Below are positions 44,616-53,944 of a stretch of DNA of 64,000 nucleotides, piece after piece. Made by a program: the position numbers and the translations under genes. The stretch is from Pedobacter sp. N36a (lineage in GTDB: Bacteria; Bacteroidota; Bacteroidia; Sphingobacteriales; Sphingobacteriaceae), in contig NZ_JACSZW010000008.1 in the NCBI RefSeq assembly GCF_014472395.1, positions 124,001 to 188,000 on the forward strand, read 5' to 3'. Below the pieces are notes generated by a model that was given only the letters and a program-made list of their open reading frames with translations, ran no database searches and was not told the origin of the DNA. Numbering within the stretch: position 1 is the first letter of the stretch; each line of letters starts with the position of its first letter.

Positions 44616-45251
44616 TTACATAGGATAATGCTCAGGCACTGCTTGTAAATTCTTTTTTTCCTGTAACTGAAAGTACAGGATCAGAACTTTACTCAGCCAT
44701 GCGAAAAAGACCAGTAAGTAAGCGGTCAGGAGTAAAGCAATGAGATAAAATGGCCAGATGAAATCATTAGGAATAACAAAGAAAAATATTTCCAGCAAAA
44801 AGATCTGCAATAGATACCTAACATAATGAACGGCATTAATGGCTCGGTTTTTTTCTCTATTGCACAAGGAAAAGTAGGCGACATTGCAGAGGGTGTAACC
44901 CAGTGATGCAGCATACCAGTACTTCAAGTGCAGACCTTCTAGGGCGACAAACAATTGTGAAACACAGAATAAAGCTAGAAGTTGAGGGAAATACTGCCAT
45001 GGGCTTTGTGTTCTCGATTGTCTCACCTGCTCTTGCATTACCCATTCCTGTAGTAGCAGAAAGAGGGTTAAAACCAAAAATAAAAATCTGAAAAATGCTG
45101 GCCCTTGGAGGAAATTGACTAATTCCGCAGCAGAATTGACTAACCTTAAATCCCTAGGGATTTCCAAAGCCAGTCTAAAAAAGCTCAACGCAATTACAGT
45201 ACCATACATCACCTGTATCAATACAGGCATTTTCTCTTTCCTCGTCCTCAT
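44616..45251 (-). CDS. Membrane protein of unknown function (211 aa)
   Basis: I do not recognise a family. The 211-residue protein has about six hydrophobic segments separated by short charged loops, with a C-terminal soluble tail (KVLILYFQLQEKKNLQ). It has a strong-looking promoter (TTTG-N21-TAatTTTG, minus strand, 45290-45322), supporting a real expressed gene. It lies between the GntP gene and two other small unknown membrane genes on the same strand. Confidence 0.7.
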   Translation of the reverse strand: MRTRKEKMPVLIQVMYGTVIALSFFRLALEIPRDLRLVNSAAELVNFLQGPAFFRFLFLVLTLFLLLQEWVMQEQVRQSRTQSPWQYFPQLLALFCVSQLFVALEGLHLKYWYAASLGYTLCNVAYFSLCNREKNRAINAVHYVRYLLQIFLLEIFFFVIPNDFIWPFYLIALLLTAYLLVFFAWLSKVLILYFQLQEKKNLQAVPEHYPM

Positions 45252-45289
45252 GTAAGTATTGCTTGTTTTAGTTCCCGCTTAGTAGGATA

Positions 45290-45322
45290 CAAAATTACAT
45301 TAATTGGAAAATACTTCCAAAT
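45290..45322 (-). promoter_or_regulatory. Promoter of the 211-aa membrane protein gene
   Basis: On the minus strand TTTG (complement of 45319-45322), 21-nt spacer and TAatTTTG (complement of 45290-45297), 38 nt upstream of ATG 45251. A close match to the Bacteroidota consensus. Confidence 0.6.
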
Positions 45323-45379
45323 CAATTAGTTGAGTTGTGATTTCTACTTTTTATCTCCTGGTTTTCTATGGTTTGGGGA

Positions 45380-45574
45380 CTAGCGATAATAGTTAGAATA
45401 GAAAATCAGATAAGCCATAAAAAGCGGGATAGGGATCAATATCCAGATCCACTGAAACATGATGCACCAGAAAAAGATAAAGAACAAACAGAATATCCAG
45501 GGCAGATAGCGATTCATCTGAAGCCCTAATCGATAGAGTAAAGCCCGAAATAATAAGATAAAACTGAGCATCAT
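45380..45574 (-). CDS. Small two-helix membrane protein, unknown
   Basis: A 64-residue frame beginning with two Met codons. It contains two very hydrophobic, Trp/Phe-rich segments (about residues 1-18 and 24-58) and a short polar end (YSNYYR). AGGA lies about 10 nt upstream of the start. It sits 45 nt downstream of the 210-residue membrane protein gene on the same strand. No family recognised; a real gene is plausible but unproven. Confidence 0.45.
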   Translation of the reverse strand: MMLSFILLFRALLYRLGLQMNRYLPWIFCLFFIFFWCIMFQWIWILIPIPLFMAYLIFYSNYYR

Positions 45575-45619
45575 CAGGAAAAGTCCTATAGCTAAGGACG
45601 CAGAGTAGGCTCCTGAAAC

Positions 45620-46252
45620 TTACAAAGGCATCGGCTCAGGGCTCAATTTGTCCTTTCTTTTTTTTAGGATGTATTTCAATACGATGGCAGACACAATCAA
45701 GAAAATGATCACATTTAAATAGCCCCAGAAAATCAAGAGCACGATGATGCCCAGTGCATAGGGAAACCATAAATACCGGTTTTTAATCAGCTCCTGGAAA
45801 TGATATGCTGACACCAATATCAGTGAACCCAGCATCAGAAACAAAGTTGCTCGGGTATTGAAATATCGGGTTAAAATATCAAACCAAGCGGGTTGAATCG
45901 TCCTTTGAGCTGTACTTATTCCATAAAATCGGTCTGTTCCTTTCTTTCGGTAAAAACTGACCAGCGTACCGGATTTTAAGTCGCTGGCTTTAGGGTGGGG
46001 TACATACCACCAAATCGGATATTCTTGTTTTAAAGCAGCTGGCATTTCCTTTATTTTTAAATAAAGGGTATGGTTATTTTGATAATACCCCATGCCAATC
46101 TTTGCGGTGTCAATTGTTCCGCTTTGTTTTTCATAAAAAAGATTTGGAGTCGCGGCTTTGAAGAAGCCAAATAATAAGCATAAACAGAAAATGATCACCA
46201 GTATCAATCCTGGCCAGCTTGTTTTATAAAATAAAATCGCTTGTTTATACAT
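45620..46252 (-). CDS. Membrane protein of unknown function (210 aa)
   Basis: A 210-residue protein with one N-terminal helix (about 14-32), a soluble domain of about 110 residues (containing TLYLKIKEMPAAL and DLKSGTLVSFYRKK) and three hydrophobic segments at the C-terminus, ending in a basic tail (KKRKDKLSPEP). The soluble portion recalls DUF3592-like beta-rich domains, but the match is too weak to assign. It is divergent from the ECF sigma gene and probably heads a small operon with the 64-residue frame. Confidence 0.65.
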   Translation of the reverse strand: MYKQAILFYKTSWPGLILVIIFCLCLLFGFFKAATPNLFYEKQSGTIDTAKIGMGYYQNNHTLYLKIKEMPAALKQEYPIWWYVPHPKASDLKSGTLVSFYRKKGTDRFYGISTAQRTIQPAWFDILTRYFNTRATLFLMLGSLILVSAYHFQELIKNRYLWFPYALGIIVLLIFWGYLNVIIFLIVSAIVLKYILKKRKDKLSPEPMPL

Positions 46253-46349
46253 CTAGTAATTGCGTTGTTAATGTACAAATAACACTATAGATCGCCAGTA
46301 GTAACAGTTTTAAACTCAGAAAGTTCTATTCTATGTAAATATAGAAAGA

Positions 46350-46380
46350 TTTGGATGGTATTGTTAAATTGTTACATTTG
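46350..46380 (+). promoter_or_regulatory. Promoter of the ECF sigma gene
   Basis: TTTG (46350-46353), 19-nt spacer and TAcaTTTG (46373-46380): the best consensus match in the window. ATG follows 21 nt later. Confidence 0.7.
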
Positions 46381-46401
46381 AAATAATCAAACCGAACCAC
46401 A

Positions 46402-46968
46402 ATGTCCAAGCATTCATCCGACTTAAATAACCTGATTAGTCACATTGCTTTGTATGATAGCGAAAGTGCATACAAGCAATTTTTTAAATATTTGTTTCCT
46501 GTTTTATACCGTTTCAGCTATTGTTTGTTGAAATCTAAAGAACTATCGGAAGAAGTAGCTAGTGACGTCATGATTACCCTCTGGAAAAATAGAAAAAACT
46601 TACCAAAGTTGGAGAATGTGAAGGTATATGCGCTCGTCATTGCACGTAACCTATCTTTAAATGTGCTGAATAAGCACTCCCGGCATGAGCTGGTTTCTAT
46701 TGATGATATTGAAATAGAAGTCGCACTCGATTCCCTAAATCCGGAACAACTGCTGATCAATGGAGAACTAAAGAAAAGATTGGAACAAGCCACACAATCC
46801 TTACCAGATAAGTGTAAAATGGTATTTAAACTCATCAAAGAGGATGGTCTCAGCTATAAAGAAACGGCTAGTCTCTTAAATATTTCAGTAAAAACTGTAG
46901 ATGCACATTTGGTGACCGCCTTAAAAAAGCTGGCCCTGGTTTTACATATGGAAGTCAACCTGTTATGA
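46402..46968 (+). CDS. ECF sigma-70 factor (SusCD-linked)
   Basis: A 188-residue ECF sigma factor with region 2 at about 22-90 (YRFSYCLLKSKELSEEVASD, then VFYALVIARN-like core helix) and region 4 at about 125-178 (GLSYKETASLLNISVKTVDAH). The following genes, FecR-type anti-sigma, SusC with an STN domain and SusD, form the standard cell-surface signalling module. The sigma factor is expected to direct transcription of the susCD genes when the receptor is occupied. Confidence 0.93.
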   Translation: MSKHSSDLNNLISHIALYDSESAYKQFFKYLFPVLYRFSYCLLKSKELSEEVASDVMITLWKNRKNLPKLENVKVYALVIARNLSLNVLNKHSRHELVSIDDIEIEVALDSLNPEQLLINGELKKRLEQATQSLPDKCKMVFKLIKEDGLSYKETASLLNISVKTVDAHLVTALKKLALVLHMEVNLL

Positions 46969-47110
46969 CTAGGTAGTTAAATCTGCTGTAATCAGCCAAG
47001 GAAGCCCTTTTTCATTTATTTTTATTTTCTTTGCTGATCGACTAGGGAGTTTTCTGAAAAATATTGTCCTATACCTACAACCAATATAAACTTCAGAACG
47101 AACCATCCTT

Positions 47111-48262
47111 ATGGATAATAACAGAATCATAGAACTGTTGGCCCGTAAAAAGGCCAATGAGGCTACGCCGCGTGAATTGGAAGAGTGGAATGAACTCCTG
47201 GCTTCCTTTCCCGATGCGCTTTACTTTGACGAAGTGGTTTCTGAAATCTGGACTCAAGAGCAGCTGGGGCAGGGCATGAGCGAAGAAGAGCTAAATGCTT
47301 TTTACCAGGTACATGAACTCAAATTCAGAGAAGAACTGGCATTTAATACGCCGAAAATAGTGCCGCTGAACAGTGCCTTGGCCAAGGCCGACCCTACTAC
47401 CGAACACAGCAATCAAACCGCTGTCGGGGATACACCAACTAAACTAAATTCCTGGTTTCAGAGATATACACGCCTTCTTGGCGTGGCATGTGGGATTTTC
47501 ATCATCTCCATGGCTTCCTTCTTTTACTTAAAAAACAACACCAAAGAATTTGATACGCAGGTTTCCTGTGGAAAAGGGCTCCGTAAAAAGATTCAACTGC
47601 CTGACGGAACGCTGGTATGGCTAAATGCGGAAAGCAGTCTGTCCTACGATAGCCATCTGGCAGAGGGTTCCAAACGAATTGTACATTTAGTTGGAGAGGC
47701 ATTTTTCGATGTTGCTCATCAGCATAATAAACCTTTCATCGTACATACCCAGGAGCTCTCGGTCAAAGTATTAGGTACCGCGTTCAATGTAAAAGCTTAT
47801 GAAAAAGACAAGGGAACAGAAGCGACCTTATTAAGAGGTTCTATAGAATTGTCTATGAATGATAAGCCTGCAGAGAAGATCATCCTGAAACCTTCTGAAA
47901 AGTTTGCTACCGGTATGCAGAAAAAAAACAATGTAAATAAGCAAGGAAATCAAGAACAGGCTGCTGCTCTTGATCTGATGGTAGAGCATATCGTACCCCT
48001 TCGTATTGCCGGATCTGAATATATAGAAGAAACTTCCTGGAAAGACAATGTACTGGTGTTTCAGAATGAATCGCTGGAAGATTTAAAACCGCGTTTAGAA
48101 CGCTGGTTTAATGTACAGATCGAACTCGGACAAACCATTCCCAGTGATTACCGCTTTACCGGTGTGCTGAAAAATGAAAATATTAAAGAGGCCTTAACCG
48201 CCATGCAATTAATCAAACCATTTCACTTTAAACTAAAAGCAGATGACGTAATTATTTACTAA
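47111..48262 (+). CDS. FecR-family anti-sigma factor
   Basis: A 383-residue single-pass membrane protein. The N-terminal ~115 residues are cytoplasmic (anti-sigma part), a membrane helix lies near 122-143 (ACGIFIISMASFFYL), followed by the periplasmic FecR domain (about 155-260, with GTLVWLNAESSLSYDS) and a C-terminal DUF4974-like domain (about 315-383). It should hold the ECF sigma factor and release it on contact with the STN domain of the neighbouring SusC. It is 142 nt after the sigma gene. Confidence 0.93.
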   Translation: MDNNRIIELLARKKANEATPRELEEWNELLASFPDALYFDEVVSEIWTQEQLGQGMSEEELNAFYQVHELKFREELAFNTPKIVPLNSALAKADPTTEHSNQTAVGDTPTKLNSWFQRYTRLLGVACGIFIISMASFFYLKNNTKEFDTQVSCGKGLRKKIQLPDGTLVWLNAESSLSYDSHLAEGSKRIVHLVGEAFFDVAHQHNKPFIVHTQELSVKVLGTAFNVKAYEKDKGTEATLLRGSIELSMNDKPAEKIILKPSEKFATGMQKKNNVNKQGNQEQAAALDLMVEHIVPLRIAGSEYIEETSWKDNVLVFQNESLEDLKPRLERWFNVQIELGQTIPSDYRFTGVLKNENIKEALTAMQLIKPFHFKLKADDVIIY

Positions 48263-48267
48263 CAAAA

Positions 48268-48331
48268 AAAGGGAGTAAATGCGCCAACATTTTCCCCCTT
48301 TCCCAACCTTCAAGCGGTAGTTAAAACTACC
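48268..48331 (+). promoter_or_regulatory. Hairpin and palindrome before susC
   Basis: Two elements follow the fecR stop. A split hairpin pairs AAAGGG with CCCTTT and AAATG with CATTT between 48268 and 48301. A 7-bp perfect palindrome GGTAGTT-AA-AACTACC lies at 48316-48331, just ahead of the -7 element at 48345. They could form an attenuator and an ECF-sigma or regulator site for the susCD transcript. Confidence 0.45.
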
Positions 48332-48344
48332 ATTATCAGATTTT

Positions 48345-48352
48345 TAACTTTG
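48345..48352 (+). promoter_or_regulatory. -7 element of the susC gene
   Basis: TAacTTTG 14 nt before ATG 48367. The palindrome GGTAGTT-AA-AACTACC ends 13 nt upstream of it, where the -33 contact would normally be. Confidence 0.5.
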
Positions 48353-48366
48353 AAATTCACAAATCT

Positions 48367-51300
48367 ATGAAAAAAAAAGAACTGTGCAATAAAGTTCTAT
48401 GTGCCCGATTTTCCCGAAAAAAAATTCTATTGATGTTAAACTGGAGCTTTGTTTTGTCGTTTCTCTTGTGTCTGCAAGTATCGGCATCAACTTATTCACA
48501 ATATACCAAGGTTGATCTTGACCTGAAAAAAGTGAAGTTAAAGGATGCTTTGAGTATCCTCCAAAAGAAAGGGAATTTCCGACTGTTATTCAGCGAAGCC
48601 GACCTGCCTTTAAATAGAAATATTAGCCTGGTAGAGCATGAAATTCTCGTGCTTGATGCGCTTAAAATCTTCTTAGAGGGCACAGGATTGAAGTTTCAAA
48701 CTTTGGAAAATCAATTGGTGGTGATCCGCACAGAAAGTTCGGCCATGGTAGAGGTGGTCGTGAAAGGTACGGTTACAGATGCCACAGGAGGCGGTGTTCC
48801 GGGGGTCAGTGTGAAGCTTAAAGGCGGTACGATCGGAACCATGAGCGACGCTAACGGTAAGTACAGCATTAAAGTTCCCGATAATGGAACCCTTGTGTTT
48901 ACCTATATGGGCTATGTAACCCAGGAAGTCGCCGTAAACAACCAAACATTGATCAATGTGAAAATGTCTGAAAAGGCACAAGATCTCTCTGAAATTGTAG
49001 TGGTAGGTTATGGTACGCAGAAGAAAGCAGTCGTTTCTGGTGCAATTAGTGCTGTGAAAGGTGGAGAACTGGCAAAATCGCCAACGGCAAACCTTTCGAA
49101 TTCCCTGGCGGGAAGATTACCAGGAGTAACGGCAGTTCAAGCCGGCGGTGAACCTGGACGTGATGGTTCTACGATCCGAATCCGCGGAATCAACTCCTTA
49201 GGAAATAATGAAGCCCTGATCGTAATTGATGGGGTACCAAACAGGTCTGGAGGTTTAGAGCGGATCAACCCGAATGATATCGAAAGTGTTTCCGTTTTAA
49301 AGGATGCTTCGGCCGCCATTTATGGTTCCAGAGCAGCAAACGGGGTAATCTTAGTGACTACCAAACAAGGTAAATCAGGTAAACCTCAGTTCTCGTACGA
49401 CTATTCTTATGGCTTACAGCAACCTACACGCACACCAAAAATGGCCAATTCAGTACAGTACGCTGAGATCTTGAACGAGCTGAAAGTGTTCTCTGATATC
49501 CCAGTAAATCAGTGGAATGCGGCATGGCAAGGTATAAAAAATACAGGACAATATGTAAGAACAGATGATGGCGCCCTATTTACCGGCGTTTATCGTCCGG
49601 AAGAAATGCAGGCTTTTCGCGATGGATCTGATCCGCTGCGCTACCCAAATACAGACTGGTTTAAAACCACTCTTAAAAAATGGTCGCCTCAGCAAAGACA
49701 CAATGTGCAATTGACCGGAGGAGCAGAAAATATCAAATATTTGATTTCTATGGGCTACCTGGATCAAGATGCTTATTATAAAAAATCCGCGACTGGCTAC
49801 AAACAATACGACATGCGGGTAAACCTCGAGGCGAATTTGAATAAATACATCACCACCTCATTGGGGATTACCGCCAGAGAAGAGCTGAGAAATTCCTCAA
49901 CGGTAGGTGCTGGAGATATTTTCAGAATGCTGATGCGCGGAAGGCCAAATGAGATGGAAGTCTGGCCAAATGGACTTCCAGGACCGGCAATTGAGTTTGG
50001 TTATAACCCTTATGTGACCACCACGGATCAAACAGGATATTTAAAAGATACCAGAGATTATTTTCAATCTACCGGTAAAGTAGAGATCAGAATTCCTGGT
50101 GTAGAAGGTTTGAAATATACTGGAATGGCCTCTATTGATAAGTTTGCAGGGCGTGCTAAAAGATGGCAAAAGCCATGGACACTATATTCATGGGATAAAC
50201 GCTCCTTCGAAGCAGATGGAGTAACTCCTGTATTGGTGGGGACGGTAAGTTCTGAACGTAAAGATCCTAGCTTATCGGAAGCAGCGGGTGGACAACTCGC
50301 AGTGAACCTGACTTCCATGTTGAACTATGACAAAAAAATAGGCGAACATTCCTTTGCTTTAATGGCAGGTGTAACCAGCGAAAAGGTGAATAATGATGGA
50401 TTTAATGCCTCTAGAAGGTATTTTATTTCTACGGCACTAGAGGAATTGCTGGCTGGCGGAGATCAGGAGCAGACGGTGGGCAACCCAACAGAGGCACCCA
50501 ATAACTTGTTCAAAAGAGCGCGTTTGAGTTATTTCGGCCGTGTAGGTTATAACTATAAAGAGAAATACTTGGCTGAATTCCTTTGGAGAGTAGATGGTTC
50601 TTATATCTTCCCTCCAGATAAGCGTTTCGGATTCTTCCCTGGTGTATCGGTAGGATGGCGCATGTCTGAAGAGCGTTTCTTCAAAGAAAATGTCAGCTTC
50701 GTGAATAACTTGAAAATTAGAGGTTCATGGGGGCAGATGGGTGCAGAAGCTTATAACAACGATGCATTGGCAGAGTACCAATACCTGAGTACGATGGGTT
50801 TTTCTAATTATGTCATCAATGATAAATTTACCCCTACAATATACGAAGCGAGTGTACCCAATCCAGACTTTACCTGGGAAGTGGCCAATAACCTGAACGT
50901 TGGTTTAGATGCTTCCTTCCTGAACAATAGATTGGCTTTTGAATTTGATTATTTCTATAATAAAAGAACAAAGATCCTGATCAGCAAAAGCAACTCAGTA
51001 CCTGAAAGCTCAGGAATCCTTGACAAATTACCTCCGGTAAATCTAGGGAAAGTAGACAATAGAGGTTTTGAATTTAAGCTGAGCTATAATGACCAGGTAG
51101 GTGAGCTGGGATACGGTGTAAGTGTAAACGGTGGATATGCGAAGAATAAAATTGTATTCTGGGATGAAACTCCCGGCGCGCCGGAATGGCAGCGTTCTAC
51201 CGGCAGGCCAACAAAGACAGAACTAGCCTACAGCTATGATGGGGTATTCAGAGATCAGAACGAAATCAACAATAATAAAATCGACTATAGTGCCATTACG

Positions 51301-51876
51301 CCAACGCTATTGCCTGGAGATATGAAGTTTGTAGATACCAATGGCGATGGAAAAATCAATGGAGACGACCAGGTGAGAATGGACAAAACCAGTACACCAA
51401 CCTTTACCGGTGGACTGAATTTCAACCTGCAGTATAAAAACTTCGACCTTTCTGTATTGGTACAAGGCGCCACAGGCGGGGTTCAGATTATTGGCTTAAC
51501 CGAGTCTGGAGATATAGGAAACTTCCTGGAGTGGTCTTATCAAAATCGCTGGACAATAGACAATCCGAGTTCAGAAAATCCGCGTTTGTCTAATCGCGGT
51601 AAAACTTATTATACCGATATGAACAATGCGGCCAGAAATACCTATTGGTTCAGAAGCAACAATTATGTCCGCCTGAAAAATGTGGAACTAGGTTACTCTT
51701 TGTCGGATAAAAACAGCCAGTCTCTCGGCTTAAAAGCACTCCGCTTTTATGTAAGTGGACTAAACTTGTTTACAGTGGATAAGATTAAAATTTGGGATCC
51801 GGAATCTACCAACTCCAGCTCTCAATACTATCCTCAGGCAAGGGTAATCAACGCAGGTGTTAAAGTTACTTTTTAA
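48367..51876 (+). CDS. SusC/RagA-family TonB-dependent receptor with STN domain
   Basis: A 1169-residue outer-membrane transporter. After the signal region (to about residue 42, VSASTYSQ) come an STN domain (about 50-118) that relays signals to FecR, a CarboxypepD_reg-like Ig fold (about 133-205), the TonB plug (about 210-330) containing the SusC signature AIYGSRAANGVILVTT, and the barrel ending ARVINAGVKVTF. With SusD it should import a bulky oligosaccharide or peptide. No glycoside hydrolase is attached, so the ligand is unknown. Confidence 0.95.
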   Translation: MKKKELCNKVLCARFSRKKILLMLNWSFVLSFLLCLQVSASTYSQYTKVDLDLKKVKLKDALSILQKKGNFRLLFSEADLPLNRNISLVEHEILVLDALKIFLEGTGLKFQTLENQLVVIRTESSAMVEVVVKGTVTDATGGGVPGVSVKLKGGTIGTMSDANGKYSIKVPDNGTLVFTYMGYVTQEVAVNNQTLINVKMSEKAQDLSEIVVVGYGTQKKAVVSGAISAVKGGELAKSPTANLSNSLAGRLPGVTAVQAGGEPGRDGSTIRIRGINSLGNNEALIVIDGVPNRSGGLERINPNDIESVSVLKDASAAIYGSRAANGVILVTTKQGKSGKPQFSYDYSYGLQQPTRTPKMANSVQYAEILNELKVFSDIPVNQWNAAWQGIKNTGQYVRTDDGALFTGVYRPEEMQAFRDGSDPLRYPNTDWFKTTLKKWSPQQRHNVQLTGGAENIKYLISMGYLDQDAYYKKSATGYKQYDMRVNLEANLNKYITTSLGITAREELRNSSTVGAGDIFRMLMRGRPNEMEVWPNGLPGPAIEFGYNPYVTTTDQTGYLKDTRDYFQSTGKVEIRIPGVEGLKYTGMASIDKFAGRAKRWQKPWTLYSWDKRSFEADGVTPVLVGTVSSERKDPSLSEAAGGQLAVNLTSMLNYDKKIGEHSFALMAGVTSEKVNNDGFNASRRYFISTALEELLAGGDQEQTVGNPTEAPNNLFKRARLSYFGRVGYNYKEKYLAEFLWRVDGSYIFPPDKRFGFFPGVSVGWRMSEERFFKENVSFVNNLKIRGSWGQMGAEAYNNDALAEYQYLSTMGFSNYVINDKFTPTIYEASVPNPDFTWEVANNLNVGLDASFLNNRLAFEFDYFYNKRTKILISKSNSVPESSGILDKLPPVNLGKVDNRGFEFKLSYNDQVGELGYGVSVNGGYAKNKIVFWDETPGAPEWQRSTGRPTKTELAYSYDGVFRDQNEINNNKIDYSAITPTLLPGDMKFVDTNGDGKINGDDQVRMDKTSTPTFTGGLNFNLQYKNFDLSVLVQGATGGVQIIGLTESGDIGNFLEWSYQNRWTIDNPSSENPRLSNRGKTYYTDMNNAARNTYWFRSNNYVRLKNVELGYSLSDKNSQSLGLKALRFYVSGLNLFTVDKIKIWDPESTNSSSQYYPQARVINAGVKVTF

Positions 51877-51909
51877 TGGAACCTTCCCAGAAGACAAAAA
51901 CATAGAACG

Positions 51910-53793
51910 ATGAAATCAATAATCAGAAATACATATATACTTACAATTGCAGTAATGGCAGTCCTGGCTTCAGGCTGCAAGAAAGATATGCTGACAGTCG
52001 AACCACCAGATAAGATCCGCGCTGAACTCGTATGGCAGGACGGAGCCCTGGCTCAGGCTTTCGTAACCGATATTTATAATGGCCTGAGTGTAGGTGGATT
52101 TTCTGAGCAAATGCTCAGCTCAGTGTCTGATGAATCTTTATTTACGCATCCAAACCGTGGTATTGACCTGGTGAATGCTAGTACCATCAATCCCTCTACA
52201 TTGGGTTGGGTAGACGATACCTGGGCTTATGCCAAAATGTACAACCGCATACGTGCCTGTAACATGACGATTGAAAGGTTGTCTGGCTCAGATAACGGTT
52301 TAACAGACCAGAATCTAAAAGATCAACTGTTAGGAGAAGCACATTTTTTGCGTGCTTATTTTTATCATCAGCTACTGAGGTATTATGGCGGAGTTCCATT
52401 GATCACTAAGGTGTATGGCCTTAATGATGATTTTAGAATTAAAAGATCAACTTATAACGAATGTACCGATTTTATTGTAAAGGATTGTGAAGATGCACAG
52501 CGATTGTTTGTCGGTAAAACTATGGATAAAGGAAGAGGAAGCATGATTGCTGCGCTGGCTTTAAAATCAAGAGTATTACTGTATGCAGCCAGTGATTTAC
52601 ATGCCAAATCAAAAATATCAACTTTAGAGATTGCCAATGCACAAGGTTTTGCAGAGGCCTTGCCATTATTGGCTTATGACGACAACAATCAGACGCAGCG
52701 ATGGCAAGCGGCAAAGGATGCGGCAAAAGCAGTGATGGATTTAGGCTCAGGTTATAAATTAGACCTTTCAGCTCCGGTATCGGCTGCAGCAGGTCGCCTG
52801 AATTATAAAAGTCTGGCCATGGGCGGAGGCAGTAAAGCTCCAGGAATGGATGCTGCTGCGGCTTCAGAACTTATCCTGGGCAGGTATTTTATCGACCGTT
52901 CTGACATGCGTTTTGGCAGGGCAAATGGGCCGAATGGCTATCGAAACTGGGCAGGAAATACGCCAATAGGGCTGTTAGTGGATGATTATGAAATGACTGA
53001 TGGGACGAAGTTCAGCTGGTCAAATCCAGCGCAAAAACAGAACCCTTACGAAAATCGCGATCCACGCTTTTATGCGACTATATTGTATGATGGCGCAGGC
53101 TGGAAACCAAGAGATAAGGTAGTTGGAGGGGTAGATCCTGCCAATCAAATTCAAACCGGTGAATATGATTTAATTATAGATGGAAAACTGACCACTTACA
53201 AAGGCTTAGATACGCGTTCAGGCCCCATTGAAAGCTGGAATGGCAGCTGGACTGGTTATTATACACAGAAATTCACCGATCCGGATCCTAATATTGTTGA
53301 AGCGTCTAATCCTCAGTTTGTGCCTTGGCCATTCTTTAGGTACACAGAAGCAGTGATGAACTATATTGAAGCAAGTATCGAACTAGATCAATTGGGAGAA
53401 GCCACCAGCTGGTTGAATAAAATCCGTTTCAGAGCCGGAATGCCTGCAGTTACGGCAACCGATAAAGAAGGACTAAAAGAAGTTTATCGTCATGAGCGTA
53501 GAATTGAGATGGTATATGAAGAGCAGCGTTACCATGATGCACGCCGCTGGATGATTGGAAAGACAACCCTGGGTAGAAAAACCACCTATATCAAGGTTTC
53601 CGGTAAATTTAAACCAGGTAAAACCATGGTGAACATGTACCGTTACGATCCTACCATCTACGATTATACCTATACGCCGACTACCGAAACAGCTCAGGAA
53701 AACCGTGTATGGCTAGATAAGATCTATTTCAGACCTTTCAGCAGGGATGAAGTAAATAAAAACACCTTCCTGGTACAAAATCCAGGCTATTAA
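51910..53793 (+). CDS. SusD/RagB-family outer-membrane lipoprotein
   Basis: A 627-residue SusD-type lipoprotein. The lipobox LASGC places the modified Cys at residue 23. The first third contains TPR-like helices (AKMYNRIRACNMTIERL and LLGEAHFLRAYFYHQLLRYYGG), and the last third is the RagB/SusD module with EVYRHERRIEMVYEEQRYHDARRW. SusD binds the ligand at the surface and covers the SusC barrel. It starts 33 nt after susC and ends just before a strong terminator. Confidence 0.95.
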   Translation: MKSIIRNTYILTIAVMAVLASGCKKDMLTVEPPDKIRAELVWQDGALAQAFVTDIYNGLSVGGFSEQMLSSVSDESLFTHPNRGIDLVNASTINPSTLGWVDDTWAYAKMYNRIRACNMTIERLSGSDNGLTDQNLKDQLLGEAHFLRAYFYHQLLRYYGGVPLITKVYGLNDDFRIKRSTYNECTDFIVKDCEDAQRLFVGKTMDKGRGSMIAALALKSRVLLYAASDLHAKSKISTLEIANAQGFAEALPLLAYDDNNQTQRWQAAKDAAKAVMDLGSGYKLDLSAPVSAAAGRLNYKSLAMGGGSKAPGMDAAAASELILGRYFIDRSDMRFGRANGPNGYRNWAGNTPIGLLVDDYEMTDGTKFSWSNPAQKQNPYENRDPRFYATILYDGAGWKPRDKVVGGVDPANQIQTGEYDLIIDGKLTTYKGLDTRSGPIESWNGSWTGYYTQKFTDPDPNIVEASNPQFVPWPFFRYTEAVMNYIEASIELDQLGEATSWLNKIRFRAGMPAVTATDKEGLKEVYRHERRIEMVYEEQRYHDARRWMIGKTTLGRKTTYIKVSGKFKPGKTMVNMYRYDPTIYDYTYTPTTETAQENRVWLDKIYFRPFSRDEVNKNTFLVQNPGY

Positions 53794-53819
53794 TGTAAAC
53801 AAACCTTGTTTAATATCTG

Positions 53820-53862
53820 AAGGCTGCGCCGGTTGTTTCACACGCCGGTGCGGCCTTTTTTT
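53820..53862 (+). terminator. Terminator of the susCD operon
   Basis: A 13-bp stem with two G-T wobbles (53820-53832 with 53845-53857), 12-nt loop and a T-run. Confidence 0.88.
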
Positions 53863-53914
53863 ATGCCTTTGCTTTTCATTGCGCCCCTTTGCAGAAATAT
53901 CGCCCCAGTTTTTC

Positions 53915-53922
53915 TAGCTTTG
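53915..53922 (+). promoter_or_regulatory. -7 element of the pepD-like gene
   Basis: TAgcTTTG, 22 nt before ATG 53945, with a TTTG 23 nt upstream (slightly long spacing). Confidence 0.45.
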
Positions 53923-53944
53923 CTTCAAATAACAAAGAGATTTA

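Noticed and set aside
46969..47110. Imperfect long-loop hairpin between the ECF sigma and FecR genes
   Set aside because: The pairing has mismatches, a loop of over 20 nt and no T-run; too weak to call a terminator or attenuator.
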